Assembly (NCBI GenBank): GCA_913009475.1
Contig: CAJVYJ010000090.1
Location: forward strand, 1 to 7,200
DNA length: 7,200 nt
From: an uncultured Actinomycetes bacterium
GTDB taxonomy: Bacteria; Actinomycetota; Aquicultoria; CAJVYJ01
Reading direction: 5' to 3'
Every line of letters begins with the position of its first letter. The first letter of the stretch is position 1. The notes below the pieces were generated by a model. It did not search any database. It worked only from the letters and a program-made list of their open reading frames with translations, and was not told the DNA's origin. Both the position numbers and the translations under genes were made by a program. Of this stretch, positions 1-6,432 are shown piece by piece.

Positions 1-113
1 TTTTTATGTGTTGATTAGATTTGTAGTATTCGTTTTTTTTTTTTTTTCAAGCAGAAGACGGCATACGAGATATATCAGTGTGACTGGAGTTCAGACGTGT
101 GCTCTTCCGATCT
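1..113 (+). other. Sequencing artefact: Illumina adapter with poly-T and noise
   Basis: Bases 48-71 match the Illumina P7 sequence (begins CAAGCAGAAGACGGCATACG). Bases 72-79 (ATATCAGT) are an 8-base index, and 80-113 match the Read 2 primer ending in GCTCTTCCGATCT. A run of 15 T precedes the adapter at 33-47, and low-quality-looking sequence fills 1-32. This is the reverse complement of a read that ran through a short insert into the adapter and then into poly-A. The index read on the other strand is ACTGATAT, which from memory agrees with TruSeq LT index 25. Any protein started upstream of 114 carries adapter-encoded residues (SSRRRHTRY...SVTGVQTCALPI). Real sequence begins at about 114. Confidence 0.99.
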
Positions 114-115
114 GT

Positions 116-676
116 TGCCTTTCCATTATAATTATTATTATTTTGCTTATTTTGCTGTTGTTTTTTTGCGCCGTGCCCAAACAGCATCGGGCTAAGAAAA
201 AAGCCGCGCCGGTCAGGCGGGAGCGGACTGAGCCCAGCAAAGGAATAATAGGCGCCGCCCGCTATGAAGACCTTAGTGTTTTGAAAACATATACTATAGG
301 CAGGCGGTCCACTACCTCAAAAGGTGTTTTCGCGGTCCTGAATTTTAAGCTTATTAATATATCATCTTCAAAACAAGTCGCGGATTTGTTTATGTTTAAG
401 CTTCAAGATACCGGCGGGCGGCTCTACCAGCCCGATATCGATCTAACTGAGAGATATTATAATCAGCAGGGGCGGACTTTTAGGTGGCCGCAGGATATAA
501 AGCCCGGACAATCTATACCGGTTGCCATTGTTTTTGACACAATGCGGGGTCAGAAGAAATTCAAGCTGGTTGCTAAAGGTTTTGATCTAACAGTTGATAA
601 ATTTATTACTCTGTCAATAAACAGCTACAGCGAGAGCGGCAAACCGGTTAATCTAATGCCGGCCAATCCTCAATAA
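116..676 (+). CDS. Membrane-anchored DUF4352-like protein, 5'-truncated
   Basis: An open frame of 186 residues remains after the adapter, and its true start is missing. Residues about 4-19 are a strongly hydrophobic segment (I/L-rich, ending LLLFFCAV). A basic, low-complexity linker follows at about 21-42 (KQHRAKKK, RRER). This looks like a signal-anchor or a poor lipobox around Cys18, with the rest outside the membrane. Residues about 50-168 form a beta-rich domain: LNFKLINISSS near 75-85, a YQPD segment near 104, IKPGQSIPVAIVFD near 128-141 and FKLVAKG near 149-155. That pattern is typical of DUF4352, the immunoglobulin-like (telokin/MPT63-type) domain of secreted lipoproteins. The 'PGQ...V.IVFD' strand is the most diagnostic part. 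The molecular function of the family is not established. No neighbour on this strand is close enough to imply an operon. The family call is from pattern memory, not a search. Confidence 0.82.
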   Translation, partial: CLSIIIIIILLILLLFFCAVPKQHRAKKKAAPVRRERTEPSKGIIGAARYEDLSVLKTYTIGRRSTTSKGVFAVLNFKLINISSSKQVADLFMFKLQDTGGRLYQPDIDLTERYYNQQGRTFRWPQDIKPGQSIPVAIVFDTMRGQKKFKLVAKGFDLTVDKFITLSINSYSESGKPVNLMPANPQ

Positions 677-680
677 GCTT

Positions 681-804
681 CAGAAGGTTTGTCGCCGGCA
701 TCTACGTTGTCAGCCTGCAAGCTTTCATCAGGTCAAATACCAAAATTATGTTCCCCTCAGAAAGCTTGCGTCTTCCTAGTATCTGCTCAGCGACAAACCT
801 TCTG
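681..804. repeat. Fold-back element with 15-bp perfect inverted ends
   Basis: CAGAAGGTTTGTCGC at 681-695 is the exact reverse complement of 790-804. Inside it, GCAAGCTTTC (717-726) and GAAAGCTTGC (760-769) form a second nested 10-bp inverted repeat, so the 124-bp unit can fold into a cruciform or long hairpin. It starts 5 bp after the stop codon at 676. It resembles a miniature inverted-repeat element in size, but I see no convincing target-site duplication at its ends. Confidence 0.75.
696..767 (+). repeat. 72-bp perfect direct repeat, copy 1
   Basis: Identical over 72 bases to 851-922, with an offset of 155. This copy fills the interior of the fold-back element right up to its left inverted end (681-695). 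Confidence 0.95.
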
Positions 805-837
805 GTCCACAATTATCAATTTACGGACTATTTTTTT
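805..837 (+). terminator. Possible intrinsic terminator after the DUF4352-like gene
   Basis: GTCC (805-808) pairs with GGAC (825-828), and AATT (811-814) pairs with AATT (818-821) around an ATC loop. TA and seven T follow (831-837). The stem is interrupted and weak, but its position downstream of the gene and the T-run fit a Rho-independent terminator. The 15-bp inverted arm immediately upstream could add to it. Confidence 0.4.
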
Positions 838-850
838 ATGTGCTTTCCGG

Positions 851-922
851 CGGCATCTACGTTGTCAGCCTGCAAGCTTTCATCAGGTCAAATACCAAAA
901 TTATGTTCCCCTCAGAAAGCTT
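851..922 (+). repeat. 72-bp perfect direct repeat, copy 2
   Basis: Exact copy of 696-767, but without the flanking 15-bp inverted ends. The right side changes from CTTGCG to CTTACTG, so the 10-bp nested pairing is partly lost. This looks like a solo internal fragment of the same element. Confidence 0.95.
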
Positions 923-1030
923 ACTGGTAACAGAATATTTTTGATTTTCTTCCCTTATTAAAGGGGGATATGAGGGTGACTTCGCGTTCTCTTTCCCCTC
1001 CCCAAGCTGCGTGCGAGTTAGCCATATTTC

Positions 1031-1069
1031 TCCCTCCCCTTCGACGGGGGAGGGCCGGGGTGGGGGTGT
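1031..1069. repeat. GC-rich hairpin repeat (CCCTCCCC/GGGGAGGG)
   Basis: CCCTCCCC at 1032-1039 pairs with GGGGAGGG at 1047-1054 around a 7-base loop, followed by a G-rich tail (GGCCGGGGTGGGGGTG). This type of sequence is a common dispersed intergenic repeat in many bacterial genomes (family recognised from memory). The stretch from about 950 to 1030 (AAGGGGGATATGAGGGTGAC and TTTCCCCTCCCC) looks like degraded parts of the same family. Confidence 0.7.
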
Positions 1070-1072
1070 ACC

Positions 1073-1123
1073 GTCATTCCCCATGCCCTCACGCTTGTCA
1101 TTCTCAGCTTGACTGGGAATCCA
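1073..1123 (+). repeat. Palindromic repeat class A (1097-1123) with one 24-bp 5' unit
   Basis: The hairpin core is ATTCTCAG, loop CTTGA, then CTGGGAAT; the only imperfection is T opposite G, which pairs as U-G in RNA. Exactly 24 bases upstream (1073) the 5' edge GTCATTCC appears again with the tail CCATGCCCTCACGCTT. A second small hairpin, CACGG-CCCG-CCGTG, follows at about 1122-1135. Confidence 0.93.
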
Positions 1124-1180
1124 CGGCCCGCCGTGCCTTTTATCACTTTACAGACTTTGGCTCCAATGCACCTCTTCACC

Positions 1181-1207
1181 TGGATTCCCAGTCAAGCTGA
1201 GAATGAC
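1181..1207 (-). repeat. Palindromic repeat class A, inverted partner
   Basis: Exact reverse complement of 1097-1123. The pair is separated by 57 bases. Pairing continues outward beyond a 3-base bulge (ACGCTT 1091-1096 with AAGCGT 1211-1216), so the unit folds as one long arm, as REP-pair (REPIN) elements do. It lies in a 53-bp direct repeat (1158-1210, again at 1333-1385). Confidence 0.95.
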
Positions 1208-1270
1208 AAAAAGCGTTAGCTTTCACGTTTTTTCTACCCTCAACCCTCTACACTCTACCCTTGCACTGTT

Positions 1271-1297
1271 GTCATCCTCGACCTGATCGGGGATCCA
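1271..1297 (+). repeat. Palindromic repeat class B
   Basis: Same 27-bp layout as class A, but the stem is ATCCTCGA / TCGGGGAT with loop CCTGA. It forms an inverted pair with the class A copy at 1356-1382 (spacer 58). The pair looks like a diverged copy of the unit at 1097-1207. Confidence 0.92.
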
Positions 1298-1355
1298 TAA
1301 CCAACCGTGCCCTTTAATGCTTTTATTTGTTCTGGCTCCAATGCACCTCTTCACC

Positions 1356-1447
1356 TGGATTCCCAGTCAAGCTGAGAATGACAAATATAGGGGAGCTGAG
1401 AATGACAAATATAGGGGAGCTGAGAATGACAAATATAGGGGAGCTGA
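1356..1447 (-). repeat. Class A palindrome (1356-1382) with 24-bp tandem units on its 5' side
   Basis: On the plus strand, GCTGAGAATGAC plus AAATATAGGGGA (24 bp) is repeated exactly at 1371-1394, 1395-1418 and 1419-1442, with a partial fourth at 1443-1447. Read on the minus strand, the truncated units (GTCATTCTCAGC plus TCCCCTATATTT) come first and the complete hairpin last. The array ends about 25 bp from the stop codon of the minus-strand lipoprotein gene, so it lies in that gene's 3' region and may affect its transcript end. Confidence 0.95.
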
Positions 1448-1471
1448 AATCTATGTGATTATCCATCTTAC

Positions 1472-2011
1472 TTATTTTTTTGGCTTCTTCGTGGGCTTGG
1501 CGGGGTTCAAAAATTCCGCAATCTTCCAGCGGTTGCCTTTTTTAGAAACCGCCAGCAACAAGCGCTTTTTCTCATTTGTGGGGGAGGTTATGGCTTGGCT
1601 GGTATCACGAGAGATAAAATAACTTTGGTCGCGATACAAAACCGTGGCACCGGCATAAGGCTTATTGTAATTATTAACCGTTATGTTCAAATTACTGAAA
1701 CGTCTGATCTTGATTCTACCCTTTTGTGCTTCATCGCTGATATTCTTAGATAATCCGGTCAAGGCGCCGTTGGTTAGGGCTAAACTAAGTTGGGAGGTAT
1801 CATCGCGTGTTTCGGCGATGGTTTTAAAGTCAAAACGGATATCCTTGGCCAGCTTTTGCTGATCTTTGGCCGGTAAATTATGGCCGACGGCTTTAATCTT
1901 GGGCTTCGCCTTCTTTGGTTTGGTGGTTTTAGTTGTTTTGGCGCAGCCAACTATAAGCAGGCCGATTGCCGTCAATACTAGTAAAATAAGTAGAAATTTC
2001 TTGTTTTTCAT
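1472..2011 (-). CDS. Predicted lipoprotein of 179 residues, unknown function
   Basis: The start at 2011 was chosen over an in-frame upstream start at 2107. AAAGGA sits six bases upstream of it, and translation from here gives a textbook lipoprotein signal: MKNKK, a hydrophobic run at residues 6-21, and lipobox IVGC with Cys23 as the lipidated residue. A Lys/Thr/Pro-rich linker follows (residues 24-40). The remaining about 130 residues look like a small alpha/beta domain. They include DIRFDFKTIAETRD near 57-70, an RIKIRRFSNLNITV strand near 99-112, and paired strands ATVLYRDQSYFIS and RLLLAVSKKGNRWKIAEF near the C-terminus. The final 'lysine turn, RWKI..F' is reminiscent of NTF2-like or DUF4878-type lipoproteins, but that is only a resemblance. 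It ends in a basic tail (KPTKKPKK). It is transcribed away from the cytochrome operon. Confidence 0.9.
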   Translation of the reverse strand: MKNKKFLLILLVLTAIGLLIVGCAKTTKTTKPKKAKPKIKAVGHNLPAKDQQKLAKDIRFDFKTIAETRDDTSQLSLALTNGALTGLSKNISDEAQKGRIKIRRFSNLNITVNNYNKPYAGATVLYRDQSYFISRDTSQAITSPTNEKKRLLLAVSKKGNRWKIAEFLNPAKPTKKPKK

Positions 2012-2041
2012 TTTGTTTCCTTTAAATATTTGTTTAAAGAT

Positions 2042-2069
2042 ATTATAATGATAAGTTATAATAACACAA
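2042..2069 (-). promoter_or_regulatory. Promoter for the lipoprotein gene
   Basis: On the minus strand, TTGTGT (2069-2064), a 16-base spacer and a perfect TATAAT (2047-2042) precede the start codon at 2011 by about 30 bases. This fits a housekeeping sigma-70 promoter and supports the short start. Confidence 0.65.
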
Positions 2070-2137
2070 ACAAATGGAGGAGAGCGACGCGAGGGTTGTA
2101 TTAACATACTCGAAATCGGGGTTGTTTAAGTTATATT

Positions 2138-2255
2138 GTCATTCCCATATCATAGGTTTGTCGTTCTCGGTATCATAGGTTTGTCGTTCTCGGTATCATA
2201 GGTTTGTCGTTCTCGGTATCATAAGTTTGTCATTCTCAGCTTGACTGGGAATCCA
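2138..2255 (+). repeat. Class A palindrome (2229-2255) preceded by four 22-23-bp units
   Basis: Units start at 2138 (GTCATTCCC..., 22 bp), 2160, 2183 and 2206 (GTCGTTCTCGG plus TATCATAGGTTT, 23 bp; the last has AAGTTT). The full hairpin starts at 2229. The repeated edge is GTCGTTCTCGG here, a two-base variant of the hairpin's own GTCATTCTCAG. The array lies between the divergent lipoprotein promoter and the start of the Fe-S gene. The rest of 2256-2347 is ordinary sequence with no convincing promoter. Confidence 0.95.
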
Positions 2256-2347
2256 GGCACGACGGTCGTTTTTGCCCCTCTTGTTAATGGGGTTGGGAAT
2301 GGCGTAAACAGTCGCTAATTATAGTTTTAATTAAATAAGAGGTTAGC

Positions 2348-3556
2348 ATGGATTTAAATAACTTGGATATAAATAAAATATTACATTTGGATACGGTAGA
2401 AAAGTTCTTAAACCGCTTCGAGAAGTTGCCTTTACGGGTTTACGAAGGCCAATGCTCCGGCAAACGGGGCGACCAGGAACGTTCCTGCCGACTTTGCTTT
2501 GAGGCTTGCCCGCATGGAGCCATAACGCTTGGTGATGAGTTAAGCATTGATTTTAAGAAATGTGACGGCTGCGGTTTTTGCGCCAACGTCTGTCCCTCCG
2601 GTGTTTTTGAGCCGTTGACTACCGATGATTATTTATTGGCCCACATAAAACCGTTAGCTGAAAAAGATCATAATATTGCTTTTATATGTCCTAAGACTAA
2701 AGAAAAACATAGCGACCAGGCAGTTGTTCAACTGGCTTGCTTGGGACGGCTAAATGAAGTCCTTCTAATCGGGGCGAACGTTTTTGGCGCCAAACAGCTT
2801 TGGTTTGACACCAGCGCTTGCTCCGGCTGTGAGCTGGAGTCGGGTCTGGCCCAGGCTCGACAAGCCGTCGATAACAGCCAAAAAATCTTAGCTGCTTTTT
2901 CCCACACTATGCAGGCCGGTTTTGCTCCTAAGCCACCCGGTGATTGGCTAGTAAAAGCACAGCCGCGGAATTCACAAGAGATTGGTTCCAGCACGCGGCG
3001 TGAGTTATTTAGCGGACTTTATCGCCAAGCACTTGTCGGTGGCGCTGAAATAATCTCCAACCGTCTTGAGCCGATTTTTGGCTCAGAAGAGAAATTACCT
3101 TTAGATTACCGGTTGCCGCGTCGCCGGGAACTGTTGTTGATGCTCATCAGAAAACTCGGTTCGCCTACCCAGGCCGACATCAGTGCTGATGGTCTGGCGT
3201 TTACGGACCTAACCATTAATGATGATTGTACTTTTTGCGGCAATTGCAGCCTTTTTTGTCCAACCAAGGCTTTAACGGAAGAAAAAGATGATAAGCGGGG
3301 GAAGATTCTATTTTCGCTGCCGAAATGCACCAAATGTAATTTATGTAAAGTAGTTTGCCCGACTAGAGCGATTACTTTTGTGGATGAATTTCCCGTCAAG
3401 GCTCTAATTGACAACAGCAGCAGTGAGTTGATAGATTATAAGCTCGCGAAATGTAAAAAGTGTCAGCAGTCTTTCGGTACTAATATTCCCGGTAAAACTA
3501 TCTGTCCCTTCTGTGAGCAAAGGCAGGCGAAATTAAAGGACGATTCGTTCTCCTAA
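2348..3556 (+). CDS. Cytoplasmic polyferredoxin-like 4Fe-4S protein (402 residues)
   Basis: The start is ATG with AAGAGG five bases upstream. No signal peptide or membrane segment is visible, so it should be cytoplasmic. Two ferredoxin modules are visible. The N-terminal one has C36, C47-x2-C50-x3-C54-P (irregular spacing) and canonical C72-x2-C75-x2-C78-x3-C82-P. The C-terminal one has two canonical CxxCxxCxxxCP motifs at C294-C304 and C327-C337. Between them, C114, C131 (LACLGR) and C158-x2-C161 (SACSGCE) recall the central domain of other Fe-S proteins with a 'CLGRL...GxxxxxCxxCEL' pattern and could hold another cluster. The tail has C369-x2-C372 and C386-x2-C389, a rubredoxin or zinc-ribbon-like knuckle. 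Up to four ferredoxin clusters, plus one possible central cluster and one metal knuckle, make it an electron carrier; the partner enzyme is unknown. It sits 2 bases upstream of the cytochrome gene, so the two are almost certainly co-transcribed. Confidence 0.95.
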   Translation: MDLNNLDINKILHLDTVEKFLNRFEKLPLRVYEGQCSGKRGDQERSCRLCFEACPHGAITLGDELSIDFKKCDGCGFCANVCPSGVFEPLTTDDYLLAHIKPLAEKDHNIAFICPKTKEKHSDQAVVQLACLGRLNEVLLIGANVFGAKQLWFDTSACSGCELESGLAQARQAVDNSQKILAAFSHTMQAGFAPKPPGDWLVKAQPRNSQEIGSSTRRELFSGLYRQALVGGAEIISNRLEPIFGSEEKLPLDYRLPRRRELLLMLIRKLGSPTQADISADGLAFTDLTINDDCTFCGNCSLFCPTKALTEEKDDKRGKILFSLPKCTKCNLCKVVCPTRAITFVDEFPVKALIDNSSSELIDYKLAKCKKCQQSFGTNIPGKTICPFCEQRQAKLKDDSFS

Positions 3557-3558
3557 AG

Positions 3559-6126
3559 ATGAAGATGAAAAAATATTTAAATATTTATAACATTTCTCGA
3601 TTATTAATCATTTTATTCATTGTCGCCGCCGTGACGGCGGCTTTGCAATTACCGGCCGCGGCGACCGATACCGTACCTCACGGTACCTATTCCAGTAATT
3701 CTTTTCTTTGCTTTAGATGTCATAAGATCCACGAAGCGCCGAACAAGCGCTGGCAAGATACGCGTAAAGGCACTTTTCTACTTAAGAACAGCGATGAAAA
3801 AGCCGTCTGTTATACCTGTCATGACGGTTCCGGCAGTACTTATAATGTTAAGGCGGAGTTCGGCGACGATATGAACGGCGGCACCACTAAAGCCTCGGCT
3901 CACCCGGTTTATAACGGCACTATCGTCTGTACCGGCTGCCACTCTCCCCATAAGAACATTGAGAACTTTGACTCCACTCATACGCCGGATGAGGTCGTCA
4001 GGTTGTTACGCGGCAATTTTGGCACTTTTTTTGGTTACGTGGTTGACGCTTTAAACAGCGCCTGGTCTGATAGAGGCGCGGAGCCGGGTTTTAATTTTCC
4101 CGCGCAGAAAAAATTGACTAACGAGAATGATATCTGCGGTTCCTGCCACGGCGCGAGCTCGACTATGACCGCCGGTGATCATCTTACCTATTTTGATAAT
4201 ACGCCGCACGATACCGCCCTGCCGAACCCGCCGCCGCCGGCTAAAAGTAAAATCAAGTGTCTTAATTGTCATGAATGGCACGGCTCCGACATTAAGCCGC
4301 TATTACGCTCGCCTATTAACGGCCATGCAGTTTCCGGTCCTAATAATACGGTCTGTTATTCCTGCCATATACCGGCTGCCGGCGCTTACAGCGGGCAAAC
4401 GTTGTTTAAAAAGGTTAAACATTCAACGGTAACCACCTCGACTATTGCTTCCGTTATCTGGCCGTCTTCAACTTATCAGCCTGGTGGTTGCCTTAACTGC
4501 CATAATCCGCATGGTACGGCCAGTACCAACTATCGCCGGGCGGCGGAGAACGCTCTTTGCGCTACTTGCCATGAGGCCGGCACTTTGCCGGCGGCTTATT
4601 CATTCAGAGGGATGGCCGCCTTTAACCAAACTCCGCATGCCGATACCGGTAATAATTATACCAAGTGGCCGTTTCCGGCTGAGACGGGCGCGGCTATCGG
4701 ATTGGGTGGCTCAATGGCCGGTGAGTGTATCAACTGTCATAATCCGCACGGTCAAGATAACGGCGCCGGTGGTTATTATCCAAAATTAACCTTAAGAAAT
4801 GAGGAGAATCTTTGTTACGGCGGCGGCTCGTCCAATTGTCACGCGTCTGTTAACGGTTCCGTCAACGGTATAAATATCAAGGCGCGCTTTACCGCCAATG
4901 CCAATAATCGGACCCATCACAACATCACCGATGCTGATCAAGCCGCGCCCGACCAAGGCGGGACCTCAAAAGTAGAGTGTATTAACTGCCACGACCCTCA
5001 TATTAATAAGCGGTCCGCTAAAAACGTAGACCCTGATAACCGTTACACGCTTTTTACTAAGACAGTCAACGACGTAACCTTATATCCTAAAGATTTTATT
5101 CAGCCGGGTCCGGCCGCGGGTAAAGACTCATTATTGCTTGGTTGGAATCCTAATACTAATTTCGGCACGGCTAATAATTTTTGGGTCGGTAAAAAATGGG
5201 GTCAACCAACTCGCGCTATCCTGCAATTCGATTTAAGCTCGCTCCCAGCGACCGCCACCATTACCAGTGCCACTCTTTGGCTGCCGCAGACAGCCGGCGG
5301 TATAATTACGTTACCGCTGACAATCAATGTTTATCGTAATTTGACTTCGTGGGACGAATCGTCGGTTACTTATAATGCCAGACCGGCTACAAGTACGGTT
5401 ATTTCCGGCTCAGCGACGATGGACAATACCGGCGTTTGGCGTTCTTGGAGTATTACTTCTCTGGCACAAAATTGGTTAAACGGTACTTATCAAAATTATG
5501 GGATGACTTTGGCGGCGCCCGCGGCGGAGAGCTCCGCCGGCGATTGGTATCGCGAGTTCTACACCTCCGATCAGCTAACTAATCCGCCGCCCGCTTACAC
5601 CCGTGCTCAGCGGCCTAAGCTGGAAGTCCAATTTACAACCACACCGCCGCCGCAACGTAAAGATTATATTACCTTTTGCGGCCGCTGCCACGGCGTTATG
5701 CTGCCGGCCGGTGTTAAGTTTCCGGCGGGGCCGCCCGGAGTGCGGCAGATTATTCCCAATTACACTAATACCGGCGCCGGCGGTGATTTTCATGGCGGTC
5801 GTGTCTCCTCCGGTAAGTTTTCCGGTTCCAGCTTGCCCCTTGACGATGAACTTATCGGGCCGTACTATTTTGGCATCGGCGCTCTGGCTTGTGTTGACTG
5901 CCATGATCCGCATGGTTCTAAAAACGCTTACGCACTCAAAGAGAGCATAAACGGCAATAATAATCTGACCGTGCCGCTGACGATAAACTCTTCCAACTAT
6001 ACGCAGGTGCAAAAGTTCTGCGGTTCTTGCCACACCTTTACCCATACGCCCGATTACAACTGTTTTAGCTGCCATTTCCACGGCGCTAATAATGACGGCA
6101 CCACTTCAGGCACACACTTTTTCTAG
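3559..6126 (+). CDS. Secreted multihaem cytochrome c with inserted DNRLRE-type domain (855 residues)
   Basis: Exported electron-transfer protein. Residues 1-35 are a Sec signal: KMKK, hydrophobic 14-30, and a likely cut after PAAA. Fourteen CXXCH haem sites begin at residues 51, 84, 124, 193, 234, 266, 311, 334, 390, 474, 707, 778, 821 and 835. Several read CxNCHNPHG or CHDPHG, the signature of doubled-CXXCH (Paired_CXXCH_1) cytochromes. A fifteenth, non-standard site is CX7CH (C419, C427-H428). Residues about 505-692 lack cysteine and match the DNRLRE-type beta domain: PNTNFGTANNFWVG, RAILQFDLSSLPATATITSATLWL, VYRNLTSWDESSVTYNARPA, NWLNGTYQNYGM, and RPKLEVQF. So ten haems lie before the insert and four after it. 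No C-terminal anchor or sorting signal is visible. Start 3559 follows the previous stop by 2 bases with a weak Shine-Dalgarno, which suggests translational coupling; ATG 3565 is an alternative. Haem attachment and periplasmic or surface location are inferred. Confidence 0.97.
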   Translation: MKMKKYLNIYNISRLLIILFIVAAVTAALQLPAAATDTVPHGTYSSNSFLCFRCHKIHEAPNKRWQDTRKGTFLLKNSDEKAVCYTCHDGSGSTYNVKAEFGDDMNGGTTKASAHPVYNGTIVCTGCHSPHKNIENFDSTHTPDEVVRLLRGNFGTFFGYVVDALNSAWSDRGAEPGFNFPAQKKLTNENDICGSCHGASSTMTAGDHLTYFDNTPHDTALPNPPPPAKSKIKCLNCHEWHGSDIKPLLRSPINGHAVSGPNNTVCYSCHIPAAGAYSGQTLFKKVKHSTVTTSTIASVIWPSSTYQPGGCLNCHNPHGTASTNYRRAAENALCATCHEAGTLPAAYSFRGMAAFNQTPHADTGNNYTKWPFPAETGAAIGLGGSMAGECINCHNPHGQDNGAGGYYPKLTLRNEENLCYGGGSSNCHASVNGSVNGINIKARFTANANNRTHHNITDADQAAPDQGGTSKVECINCHDPHINKRSAKNVDPDNRYTLFTKTVNDVTLYPKDFIQPGPAAGKDSLLLGWNPNTNFGTANNFWVGKKWGQPTRAILQFDLSSLPATATITSATLWLPQTAGGIITLPLTINVYRNLTSWDESSVTYNARPATSTVISGSATMDNTGVWRSWSITSLAQNWLNGTYQNYGMTLAAPAAESSAGDWYREFYTSDQLTNPPPAYTRAQRPKLEVQFTTTPPPQRKDYITFCGRCHGVMLPAGVKFPAGPPGVRQIIPNYTNTGAGGDFHGGRVSSGKFSGSSLPLDDELIGPYYFGIGALACVDCHDPHGSKNAYALKESINGNNNLTVPLTINSSNYTQVQKFCGSCHTFTHTPDYNCFSCHFHGANNDGTTSGTHFF

Positions 6127-6167
6127 AAGCGCGGCCGCCAACCCTCTACGCTCCCCCTTTCACGCTT

Positions 6168-6242
6168 GTCATTCCCATTGCCCTCACGTTTGTCATTCTC
6201 ATTGCCCTCACGTTTGTCATTCTCAGCTTGACTGGGAATCCA
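6168..6242 (+). repeat. Class A palindrome (6216-6242) preceded by two 24-bp units
   Basis: GTCATTCCC at 6168 and GTCATTCTC at 6192 each carry the tail ATTGCCCTCACGTTT. The complete hairpin starts at 6216. A 46-bp stretch (6210-6255) covering the hairpin and the following CACGG-CCCA-CCGTG hairpin is repeated exactly at 6276-6321. The array begins about 40 bp after the cytochrome stop, and no separate T-tailed terminator is visible there, so these hairpins may serve as the transcript end. Confidence 0.94.
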
Positions 6243-6257
6243 CGGCCCACCGTGCTT

Positions 6258-6308
6258 GTCACTTCCGCCCCACTTACGTTTGTCATTCTCAGCTTGACTG
6301 GGAATCCA
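6258..6308 (+). repeat. Class A palindrome (6282-6308) with one degenerate 24-bp unit
   Basis: The complete hairpin is at 6282-6308. Exactly 24 bases upstream, GTCACTTCC plus GCCCCACTTACGTTT looks like a decayed 5' unit. It is oriented toward the class B copy at 6399-6425 (90-base spacer), making another inverted pair. Confidence 0.88.
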
Positions 6309-6398
6309 CGGCCCACCGTGCCTTTTAAATTCTCATGGTTTTATCTCTTCCAGCGTTTGTGGGCCTGACATCTTTATTAGGTAGTGCATGTTTTTCCA

Positions 6399-6425
6399 TG
6401 GATCCCCGATCAGGTCGGGGATGAC
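6399..6425 (-). repeat. Class B palindrome, perfect arms
   Basis: ATCCCCGA, loop TCAGG, TCGGGGAT: the stem is perfect here, whereas the class B copy at 1271-1297 has one T-G position. It has the same 27-bp boundaries (TGG...GAC). Confidence 0.92.
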
Positions 6426-6432
6426 AAGCACT

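Noticed and set aside
689..1200. Open frames of 60-90 codons in the repeat region (689-961, 748-930, 970-1200, and 857-1084 minus)
   Set aside because: They run through the direct and palindromic repeats, lack ribosome sites and give no recognisable protein. Their existence follows from repeat sequence without stops.
1371..1447. CRISPR array suggested by short regularly spaced repeats (also at 2138 and 6168)
   Set aside because: Units are 22-24 bp with identical tails within each array, so there are no unique spacers. The repeats are truncated copies of the hairpin that follows, and no cas gene is present.
2012..2107. Longer start of the lipoprotein at 2107
   Set aside because: It would place 32 non-hydrophobic residues before the lipoprotein signal and include the promoter. 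The start at 2011 has the ribosome site and a proper signal peptide.
5575..6081. 168-codon minus-strand frame opposite the cytochrome C-terminal region
   Set aside because: It is a shadow of a strongly supported coding frame, with no ribosome site and a biased composition typical of antisense frames.
6131..6138. NotI site GCGGCCGC right after the cytochrome gene, possibly cloning-vector sequence
   Set aside because: Flanking sequence continues into the same native repeats found elsewhere in the window. Unlike bases 1-113, nothing else here looks synthetic.
6092..6328. 78-codon open frame with CHSQLDWEST repeats
   Set aside because: It begins inside the end of the cytochrome gene and is simply the palindromic repeat array read in one frame. 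The same QLDWEST phrase appears wherever the repeat is translated.
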